Origin: JAVWIF01 sp036639635
Lineage (GTDB): Bacteria; Bacillota_I; Bacilli_A; Erysipelotrichales; Erysipelotrichaceae
Assembly: GCA_036639635.1 (NCBI GenBank)
Contig: JAVWIF010000029.1
Coordinates: forward strand, 1 to 20,304
Direction: 5' to 3'
Length of the DNA: 20,304 nucleotides
Shown: positions 14,613 to 20,304 of the stretch, piece by piece
Numbering within the stretch: position 1 is the first letter of the stretch
How the letters are laid out: each line of letters begins with the position of its first letter
Translations under genes and position numbers: made by a program
Notes under the pieces: model-generated
The model's input: only the letters and a program-made list of their open reading frames with translations
What the model was told of the DNA's origin: nothing
The model's database searches: none

Positions 14613-14663
14613 AAAAAGTTTCAAAATTTCAGTCCATATGGGAAAGAAATTTTGAAACTTTTT
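14613..14663. terminator. Bidirectional terminator between hflX and nnr
   Basis: An 18-bp perfect stem (14613-14630 with 14646-14663) has a 15-nt loop and begins with A5 and ends with T5. It therefore works for both the plus-strand hflX and the minus-strand nnr transcripts. It starts 4 nt after the hflX stop and is 21 nt from the nnr stop. Confidence 0.9.
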
Positions 14664-14684
14664 AACATTCTTCATAGAGAAAAC

Positions 14685-16217
14685 CTACTTGCTTTTTATA
14701 TATTTATATACATCTGATAACTTATCAATGATATCACTAGGTAGTATGCTGTATGTATCTTGTTCACTACAAAGTTGATCTGCTGCTAAAGCATGCACAT
14801 ACACACTAGCACAAGCTGCCCTTAAAGCATTTTTCCCTTGTGCAAATAAGCCTGTTAAAATACCACAAAGCACATCTCCACTGCCGCCTTTCGCAAGTGC
14901 ATCATTACCAATAATATTCATGTAACAAGTGTCACGATAACAAATTGTTGTATGTTGATCCTTTAAAACGAGTACAACACTAGGATATGTCTGACAAAAT
15001 TCAAGTGCAATTGACACAGGGTCTGCTGTTATTTCTTGGACGCTTTTACCACATAAATAGCTCATTTCTTTAGGATGAGGTGTTAAAATGGTTGTCGCAT
15101 GACGTTTACATAAATCAATATTTTTTCCTAATTCATATAAAGCATCCCCATCCACAATACAATCACATTCACTTTCTAGTACCATTTCTACAAGTGCTTC
15201 ATTTATATTGTTTCTACCTAAACCATTCCCAATACTAACTACTTCAAATGATGCTAATTGCGCTTTTGTTAAGTTTATGATGTGTTCATCGTAATAGCCT
15301 TCAGAACTCTTTGCAGATAAAAACATACATTCTTGAATTTGCATTGCTAATAAATCATGAATAACATCTGGTACACAGAGTGTTAAGGTGCCTAGTCCAC
15401 TACGCAATGCACTTTTTGCAGCCAAAGAAATAGCACCAGGCATCGCATAACTCCCACCAATCATTAAGACTTTTCCAAAACTCCCTTTATTTCCATGGGC
15501 ATCACGTTTTGGTAAAAAGTGTGCGCAAAGAGCATCATCTATTATATTCGTTTTTTCATCTAAACAACGTGCTAACAAGTTTTCTAATCCAATTGGTTTT
15601 ACAACTATTTCTCCACAGTATGCACTACCTGGGTAGAACACTTGTCCATATTTCATGCATTCAAATGTAATAGTAGTAGTTGCCTTCAGTGCACAATTCA
15701 TAACTTTTCCACTGTCACTATGGATTCCACTCGCAATATCAATACTAATAACCTTCTTATGTAAAGAATTCACATACGTAATAAGACCATCATAAAATCC
15801 TTCAATATTACGTGATAAACCAGTCCCAAATAAGCCATCTACAAATACATCTTGCAGTTGAAAGACTTTCTTTAATTCGTCCATATTTGTCGTAGTCAAT
15901 ATTGGTACTTTTTGTTCCACACACAAATGTGCAAATATCTTTTCATCCTCACTCATAAATTCCAATGGTTCACAACAATATACAATTACATGCTCATAAC
16001 GCTCACGTATCATTAAGTAAGCTAAAGCAAATCCATCTCCCCCGTTATTTCCAGGTCCACATAAAATACAAACATGTGTCTTACGATTCACGTGTTCTAT
16101 CATATATTCACAAAGAGCGCGTGCAGCGTGTTCCATAAGTTCATGGCTTGCTATATGATATGTTTGAATGGCTTGTTGATCTAGTTTACGTATTGAAGAA
16201 GTCTTTAAAATTTCCAT
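14685..16217 (-). CDS. nnr: Bifunctional NAD(P)H-hydrate epimerase / ADP-dependent (S)-NAD(P)H-hydrate dehydratase
   Basis: This 510-aa fusion enzyme repairs damaged, hydrated NADH and NADPH in the cytoplasm. The N-terminal YjeF_N epimerase half (about 1-215) shows GPGNNGGDGFALA (54-66) and VDGLFGTGLSR (126-136). The C-terminal ribokinase-like dehydratase half (about 230-510) shows GNKGSFGKVLMIGGS (242-256), VDGDAL (355-360), LTPHPKEM and the catalytic NDALAKGGSGDVLCGILTG region (438-456). Fusion of both activities is the common bacterial form. An AGGAGGAG ribosome binding site precedes ATG 16217. It is divergent from coaBC. A TATACT at 16253-16258 on this strand could be its -10, but the -35 is unclear. 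Confidence 0.95.
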   Translation of the reverse strand: MEILKTSSIRKLDQQAIQTYHIASHELMEHAARALCEYMIEHVNRKTHVCILCGPGNNGGDGFALAYLMIRERYEHVIVYCCEPLEFMSEDEKIFAHLCVEQKVPILTTTNMDELKKVFQLQDVFVDGLFGTGLSRNIEGFYDGLITYVNSLHKKVISIDIASGIHSDSGKVMNCALKATTTITFECMKYGQVFYPGSAYCGEIVVKPIGLENLLARCLDEKTNIIDDALCAHFLPKRDAHGNKGSFGKVLMIGGSYAMPGAISLAAKSALRSGLGTLTLCVPDVIHDLLAMQIQECMFLSAKSSEGYYDEHIINLTKAQLASFEVVSIGNGLGRNNINEALVEMVLESECDCIVDGDALYELGKNIDLCKRHATTILTPHPKEMSYLCGKSVQEITADPVSIALEFCQTYPSVVLVLKDQHTTICYRDTCYMNIIGNDALAKGGSGDVLCGILTGLFAQGKNALRAACASVYVHALAADQLCSEQDTYSILPSDIIDKLSDVYKYIKSK

Positions 16218-16342
16218 ATGATTACTCCTCCTTTGTCATATCTCTTACTATAAGTATATTACATTTTAGCGAATAATTTATAATAAATTAACCGAATTTT
16301 AAATAACTTGTGAAAAAATTATCTTTTTTAGCTTCTAAACAG

Positions 16343-16371
16343 TTGTGGTCACAGCAATGTTGCGTTATAAT
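16343..16371 (+). promoter_or_regulatory. coaBC-coaX promoter
   Basis: A perfect -10 TATAAT (16366-16371) is preceded by TTGTGG (16343-16348) at 17-nt spacing. It lies 46 nt before the coaBC ATG at 16418. Its position inside the upstream extension of the coaBC reading frame argues that translation does not begin at the GTG at 16310. Confidence 0.6.
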
Positions 16372-16417
16372 AATAAACGACTTAGACAGGAAAAAATTAC
16401 ATCCTTGTGAGGTATTT

Positions 16418-17623
16418 ATGAAAAAGACGATTGTATTAGGAGTGAGCGGAGGCATCGCGGCATTTAAAGCAGCTCAACTTACTAGTGATTTAATCAAAAA
16501 AGGTTATGATGTGGAAGTTTTGATGACACAGAATGCAACGGAGTTTATTGCTCCTTTAACATTTGAATCCTTAACGAAACATAATGTTATGGTTTCAACA
16601 TTTGAAAAAGTAGCAGATCGTAGTATTAAACATATTGCAATTGCACAACGTGCTGATATATTTGTACTAGTACCTGCAAGTGCTAATGTCATTGCGAAAG
16701 TAGTTCACGGGATTGCGGATGATATGTTAACAACGACTTTCTTAGCCGCTCAGTGTAAAAAGATTATATGTCCTGCAATGAATACTGGGATGTATGAAAA
16801 TATAGTAACACAGAAAAATTTAAGCTTATGTAAAGAATTGGGTTATGAAATCATCGAACCTGAAGTTGGTTTTCTCGCTTGTGGAGATAAAGGTAAAGGA
16901 AAGTTAGCAAACCTTTCTACCATTATGGAACGCATTATGGATAGCCTTCAAGAAGATAAGACTTTAGAAGGAAAACACGTATTGGTAAGTGCTGGTCCTA
17001 CGCAAGAGTCTCTTGACCCTGTTCGTTTTATATCTAATCACTCTTCTGGTAAAATGGGTTATGAAATAGCAAGAGCTGCCAAAAACATGGGAGCAAGTGT
17101 TACCCTCATTAGTGGTCCTGTTAGCTTAGCGCCACCATTGGGCGTAAACGTTATTTCTATTCGAAGTGCACAAGAGATGTTTGACGCAGTAAAAGATAAT
17201 TATCAAAACTTTGATTTCATTATCAAAGCTGCTGCTGTTGGCGATTATCGCGCTGAAGTAGTTGCAGATAACAAAATAAAGAAACATGGCAATACGTTAG
17301 AACTTACCTTTGTTAAAAACCCTGATATCTTAGCATATTTAGGCGAACACAAATTACCAAACCAAACAATTTGTGGATTTGCAATGGAAACTGAAAACTT
17401 AATAGAAAATGCGAAAGAAAAATTAGAAAAGAAAAACTGTGATATGATTATCGCTAACAATTTAAGAATGGATGGTGCTGGTTTTCAAAATGACACCAAT
17501 ATAGTTACCATGATTGAAAAAGATAATATAAGTGCACTAGAAAAAATGAGTAAATATGAGGTAGGAAAACATCTTCTAAAACGCTTATTTGAAATATCCA
17601 AACGTAAGGAAGGTCTAAAATAA
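16418..17623 (+). CDS. coaBC: Bifunctional phosphopantothenoylcysteine decarboxylase / phosphopantothenate-cysteine ligase (CoaBC)
   Basis: This is a 401-aa fusion (Dfp) carrying two consecutive steps of coenzyme A synthesis. The N-terminal CoaC flavoprotein half (1-175) has GVSGGIAAFKAAQL, the catalytic-type His72, PASANVIAK...GIADD (86-102), PAMNTGMYEN (Tyr where Trp is more usual) and the LACGDKGKGKLA loop with its Cys. The CoaB half (about 185-401) has SAGPTQESLDPVRFISNHSSGKMG from residue 191, AAAVGDYRA and the KNPDILAYLG segment. ATG 16418 with GTGAGG 5 nt upstream gives the family N-terminus; a longer frame from GTG 16310 crosses the promoter. It overlaps coaX by 1 nt. Confidence 0.95.
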   Translation: MKKTIVLGVSGGIAAFKAAQLTSDLIKKGYDVEVLMTQNATEFIAPLTFESLTKHNVMVSTFEKVADRSIKHIAIAQRADIFVLVPASANVIAKVVHGIADDMLTTTFLAAQCKKIICPAMNTGMYENIVTQKNLSLCKELGYEIIEPEVGFLACGDKGKGKLANLSTIMERIMDSLQEDKTLEGKHVLVSAGPTQESLDPVRFISNHSSGKMGYEIARAAKNMGASVTLISGPVSLAPPLGVNVISIRSAQEMFDAVKDNYQNFDFIIKAAAVGDYRAEVVADNKIKKHGNTLELTFVKNPDILAYLGEHKLPNQTICGFAMETENLIENAKEKLEKKNCDMIIANNLRMDGAGFQNDTNIVTMIEKDNISALEKMSKYEVGKHLLKRLFEISKRKEGLK

Positions 17624-18405
17624 TGTTAGTAGTTATTGATATCGGAAACTCAAATATTACCATTGGTATTTATGCAGAAAATAAGTTGGTTGGAAACTAT
17701 CGTTTAACAACCAAGATGAAACGCACGAGTGATGAATATGGTTTTATGATTTTAAACTTTCTAAATGCTTCAAAAGTTGAAACAACAGATATTGATGATG
17801 TTATCATAAGTAGTGTTGTTCCAAAGATTATGCATTCATTCTTAAATGGTATCCGCAAGTTTATGCATAAAGAACCAATCGTCGTAGGTCCTGGTATTAA
17901 AACAGGAATTTCTGTAAAAGCAGATGATCCTAAAGCGGTTGGAGCTGATCGTATTGTTGATGCAGCTGGTGCTTTTTTTGAATACGGTGGTCCTTGTTTA
18001 GTCGTTGATTTTGGTACTGCCACAACTTATGATTATGTTGATGAAAAAGGAAATTTTGAATTTGGCGTGATTGCATTAGGAATTGAAACTAGTGCACAAG
18101 CAATGTGGACACAAGCGGCAAAACTACCAGAAATAGAAATCAAGAAACCTAAAAGTATTTTAACAAAGAATACAACAACTAGTATGCAAGCAGGTCTTGT
18201 ATATGGTTATATCGGACAAAGTGAATATATTATTAAAATGTTTAAAGAAGCCCTCGGTTCAGATATGAAAGTTATCGCAACAGGTGGATTGGGTAAAATC
18301 ATTTATAAAAATACTGAAGAAATAGATATCTATGATCGTGATTTGACGTTTAAAGGATTAAAGTCAATCTATAGAAAATATATTGCCGAACATCATAAAA
18401 AATAG
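17623..18405 (+). CDS. coaX: Type III pantothenate kinase (CoaX)
   Basis: This 260-aa ASKHA-fold kinase phosphorylates pantothenate, the first step of coenzyme A synthesis. The N-terminal phosphate-binding DIGNSNITIG (6-15), the GADRIVDAAGA motif with the catalytic Asp109 (108-118), and DFGTATTYD (129-137) identify type III. Such enzymes usually lack feedback inhibition by CoA and need a monovalent cation; that is family knowledge. Start and coaBC stop share one base (TAATG), with AAGGAAGG upstream, so the two are translationally coupled. The pair forms a CoA operon ending in a terminator. Confidence 0.95.
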   Translation: MLVVIDIGNSNITIGIYAENKLVGNYRLTTKMKRTSDEYGFMILNFLNASKVETTDIDDVIISSVVPKIMHSFLNGIRKFMHKEPIVVGPGIKTGISVKADDPKAVGADRIVDAAGAFFEYGGPCLVVDFGTATTYDYVDEKGNFEFGVIALGIETSAQAMWTQAAKLPEIEIKKPKSILTKNTTTSMQAGLVYGYIGQSEYIIKMFKEALGSDMKVIATGGLGKIIYKNTEEIDIYDRDLTFKGLKSIYRKYIAEHHKK

Positions 18406-18430
18406 TTATAAAAGTAATAGCAATGAATAG

Positions 18431-18465
18431 AAAGAACCTGTATGAATAATTATTGGTTCTTTTTT
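18431..18465 (+). terminator. Terminator of the coaBC-coaX operon
   Basis: An 8-bp stem AAAGAACC/GGTTCTTT (18431-18438 with 18455-18462) encloses a 16-nt AT-rich loop and ends in T6 with further T. It lies 26 nt after the coaX stop. Confidence 0.75.
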
Positions 18466-18579
18466 GTTTAACAATTCTAAAAGGGATTATTACTATTTTC
18501 AACGCACAATTGCTGTTAAACAATTATACAAATTCTTCCTTATTTTAAAATGATTTTAGGTGCATTATGAACACGGCTT

Positions 18580-18588
18580 TGATATAAT
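18580..18588 (+). promoter_or_regulatory. Extended -10 promoter of the PAS-like membrane protein
   Basis: TGATATAAT at 18580-18588 is a perfect extended -10 (TGN-TATAAT). No convincing -35 is seen upstream, which extended -10 promoters tolerate. The start codon lies 42 nt downstream behind an AGGGGGT ribosome binding site. Confidence 0.6.
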
Positions 18589-18630
18589 AAAGACAAGCCA
18601 AGAAGTTGCATAACCGCTCAGGGGGTACCT

Positions 18631-19320
18631 ATGAAAAAGCTGTGGAAAGACATTGTCATTATTTGTTGTTTTGTCATTATATTTAGTTTATTAACTGTTG
18701 AACATTTTCAATTTATTGCAAACCAAGTAGTAAAAGAGATACCTTATATTGCAATGCTTGTTTTAGTCGTAATGTTTGTGACTTGGATAACACAGAAAGC
18801 AAAAGCTATACGTGCTCATTATGAAGTCACACAAAAAGTACAAGATATTTGTGATCAACATGCATTAGAAGATATGCCAAGCGACAATACTGCTTTGTAT
18901 TATCTAAATATTTTAGATCAATTAAACACGTTACTAAAGCAAAACGAAAGAACACTTTATGATTTCGAACATAGATATCGCTTAGTAGCCACAATTACGA
19001 ATGATGTTTTATTTGAGTACAATATTAGAAATCAAACAATTTGTGACTCTTCTGATTGGCGAGCAATTGCTAGTGGAGAAGCATTTATTCAACAAAACAT
19101 TGAACGCGCTATTGTACATAAAGATGATGTAGACGAATATCTTTCCTTTTTTAAAGATGATCTTATCCCTAATAAGATTAAAGAAATAGAAATCAATTTA
19201 AAAAGCAATGTTCATGATGATTATCATGTAACACTTCTAAGAGGTGTAGTGTTAGCTGGAATTGATGGACAAGCTGAAAAAATTATTGGTTGTACGAGTA
19301 TTATCCACGATTCCCTATAA
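18631..19320 (+). CDS. Membrane protein with two TM helices and a C-terminal PAS-like domain, function unknown
   Basis: This 229-aa protein is not a member of any family I can name. It has two hydrophobic helices (about 8-24 and 38-54) with a short loop between, then a probably helical, charged linker (55-115). A C-terminal segment (about 113-229) reads like a PAS fold: YRLVATITNDVLFEYNIRN, a VHKDDVDEY helix, then paired strands ending GCTSIIHDS. Such N-terminal halves often precede GGDEF, EAL or histidine kinase domains, but here the frame stops after PAS and is followed at once by a terminator. It may be a stand-alone sensor acting through a partner, or the remnant of a larger signalling protein. 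It has its own extended -10 promoter and a strong ribosome binding site, which favours a working gene. Confidence 0.7.
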   Translation: MKKLWKDIVIICCFVIIFSLLTVEHFQFIANQVVKEIPYIAMLVLVVMFVTWITQKAKAIRAHYEVTQKVQDICDQHALEDMPSDNTALYYLNILDQLNTLLKQNERTLYDFEHRYRLVATITNDVLFEYNIRNQTICDSSDWRAIASGEAFIQQNIERAIVHKDDVDEYLSFFKDDLIPNKIKEIEINLKSNVHDDYHVTLLRGVVLAGIDGQAEKIIGCTSIIHDSL

Positions 19321-19323
19321 AAT

Positions 19324-19353
19324 AAAACAACGCTTATCAAAAGGCGTTGTTTT
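19324..19353. terminator. Bidirectional terminator between the PAS-like gene and the YitT-family gene
   Basis: A 10-bp perfect stem AAAACAACGC/GCGTTGTTTT (19324-19333 with 19344-19353) surrounds a 10-nt loop. It is followed by TTTTA on the plus strand and by a T4-A-T4 stretch on the minus strand. It begins 4 nt after the upstream stop and touches the stop codon of the convergent gene. Confidence 0.8.
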
Positions 19354-20224
19354 ATAATCGTTTTTCAAAGTTACCACTAATACTCATTCCTTCATTAAAT
19401 ATAATAAAGGCATTGGGATCATTGGATAAAATGATTTTTTTTATTTGTGCTACTTCATACTTAGATATAACAGTTACTAAGATAAAGGTATCATTATTCG
19501 TATAGGCGCCTGCACCTTTCCAATAAGTAACTCCCCTTCTAGTCTCTTTCAAAATAGCTGCTTGTACTTTTTCGCTTTTAGTAAAAATCATAGCGGTCAT
19601 ATTAATATTTTGATAATGCGTTTTGTCTACTACCAAATACATACAGGCTGTAAAAATAACTGAATAAATCGCAATACTTACATTAAATAATAAGGCACAA
19701 CAAGTAAAGATGACAACGTTTATAATATTAGATAGCTTACCAACACTTAAAAAATCCGTTTTCTTAGTAAAATAAACACCAAGAATATCAAGTCCTCCGC
19801 CACTTCCTCCATTACGTAACGCTAATCCAATACCAAAGCCACCTAATAAACCTCCGATTAAACATGCTGCTAGTACATCATCAATGATAGGTGTACTAGG
19901 GATTTTAATCAGCGTAAAAGCTATGGTTTGTCCGAGTACACAAAGTAATGTTCTTAAAAAGAACTTTCTAGAAATACTTCGATATGCCATGATAAACAAA
20001 GGAATATTAATTGCGAAGTTTATGACTCCAGCAATATCTACTCCTTGTGGAAAACTAATAAAGGTCGTTTGTGATAACAGCGTTCTAATAATTTGGGCAA
20101 TACCAATCACACCACCACTGTATAAATTTAAAGGTACAATAAATAAGTTCACTGCTAAAGCAAATAAAAAGCCTCCTATGAGTGCGTATATAGCTTTACT
20201 TATTTCTTCTTTGTTATTTATCAT
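19352..20224 (-). CDS. YitT family membrane protein (DUF161/DUF2179)
   Basis: This 290-aa protein has an N-terminal membrane region of about five helices (11-200). It includes the family motifs LNLYSGGVIGIAQII (33-47) and ALRNGGSGGGLDILG (135-149). The soluble C-terminal DUF2179 domain (about 210-290) shows YWKGAGAYTNNDTFILVTVIS and ends with the NAFIIFNEGMSISGNF signature. The biochemical role of YitT proteins is not established. The length is standard. The start follows a GAGGG ribosome binding site 8 nt upstream. TATAAT on the minus strand at 20251-20256 is a good -10, though its -35 is weak. It stands alone, convergent with the PAS-like gene. Confidence 0.93.
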   Translation of the reverse strand: MINNKEEISKAIYALIGGFLFALAVNLFIVPLNLYSGGVIGIAQIIRTLLSQTTFISFPQGVDIAGVINFAINIPLFIMAYRSISRKFFLRTLLCVLGQTIAFTLIKIPSTPIIDDVLAACLIGGLLGGFGIGLALRNGGSGGGLDILGVYFTKKTDFLSVGKLSNIINVVIFTCCALLFNVSIAIYSVIFTACMYLVVDKTHYQNINMTAMIFTKSEKVQAAILKETRRGVTYWKGAGAYTNNDTFILVTVISKYEVAQIKKIILSNDPNAFIIFNEGMSISGNFEKRL

Positions 20225-20250
20225 TACTATTCCCTCGTTTTTTCATGTGA

Positions 20251-20256
20251 ATTATA
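20251..20256 (-). promoter_or_regulatory. -10 element of the YitT-family gene
   Basis: A perfect TATAAT on the minus strand lies 26 nt before the start codon. At 17-nt spacing the -35 reads TATTCA, a poor match, so only the -10 is well supported. Confidence 0.45.
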
Positions 20257-20304
20257 ACACAGATTAGTGAGGATGAATATTCTTTTTTACACAAGTAAAG
20301 CAGT

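Noticed and set aside
14613..14663. TTTCAAA and TTTGAAA inside the hflX terminator as further FabT-type sites
   Set aside because: These are halves of the terminator stem and lack the TTTGA-N3-TCAAA arrangement.
16310..16417. 36-codon upstream extension of coaBC from a GTG
   Set aside because: It crosses a TATAAT promoter, resembles no CoaBC N-terminus, and the ATG at 16418 has a proper ribosome binding site.
18466..18579. Possible small gene between coaX and the PAS-like gene
   Set aside because: The stretch is AT-rich, with no frame of useful length carrying a ribosome binding site; only the terminator before it and the promoter after it are supported.

Overview
The window is about 20 kb of an AT-rich bacterial chromosome with Firmicutes character. 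Strong AGGAGG-type ribosome binding sites, TTGACA/TATAAT promoters and TGA used as a stop (for example accD) fit a low-GC anaerobe. The gene order and gene content suggest an Erysipelotrichia-like gut bacterium, but that placement is inference. I see no rRNA, tRNA, CRISPR array, insertion sequence or phage gene. Most of the window is core metabolism.

Layout. (1) 133-1011 (+): a DUF368/PopT-family membrane protein, ending in a bidirectional hairpin. (2) 1044-12310 (-): an essentially complete type II fatty-acid synthesis cluster. In transcription order it is acpP, accB, accC, accD, accA, fabH, fabK, a second FabK-superfamily flavoprotein that looks like FabX, fabD, fabG, fabF, fabZ, acpS and plsC. 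Most genes abut or overlap. The exceptions are a 50-nt gap with a terminator-like hairpin after acpP and a 60-nt gap before acpS. (3) 12311-12636: a 326-bp divergent control region. It holds five copies of a TTTGA-N3-TCAAA palindrome closely matching the FabT (MarR-family) operator of streptococci, placed on the acpP and bioY promoters. (4) 12637-13194 (+): bioY, biotin uptake. (5) 13377-14609 (+): hflX, convergent with nnr (14685-16217, -), the NAD(P)HX repair enzyme. (6) 16418-18405 (+): coaBC-coaX, coenzyme A synthesis. (7) 18631-19320 (+): a small membrane protein with a PAS-like domain, convergent with a YitT-family membrane protein (19352-20224, -).

How the genes fit together. BioY imports the biotin that is attached to AccB. 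AccBC and AccDA make malonyl-CoA, FabD loads it on AcpP, FabH/FabF/FabG/FabZ/FabK run initiation and elongation, and PlsC uses the acyl chains for phosphatidic acid. AcpS arms AcpP with phosphopantetheine from coenzyme A, whose synthesis genes coaBC-coaX lie nearby. No FabA, FabM or FabN is present in the cluster, so the FabX-like flavoprotein is the best local candidate for making unsaturated chains anaerobically. No FabT or FapR gene is in the window, so the regulator acting on the operator array must be encoded elsewhere.

The two most interesting items are the FabX-like [4Fe-4S]-type flavoprotein inside a Gram-positive fab operon, and the multi-site FabT-like operator array that couples fatty-acid synthesis to biotin import.
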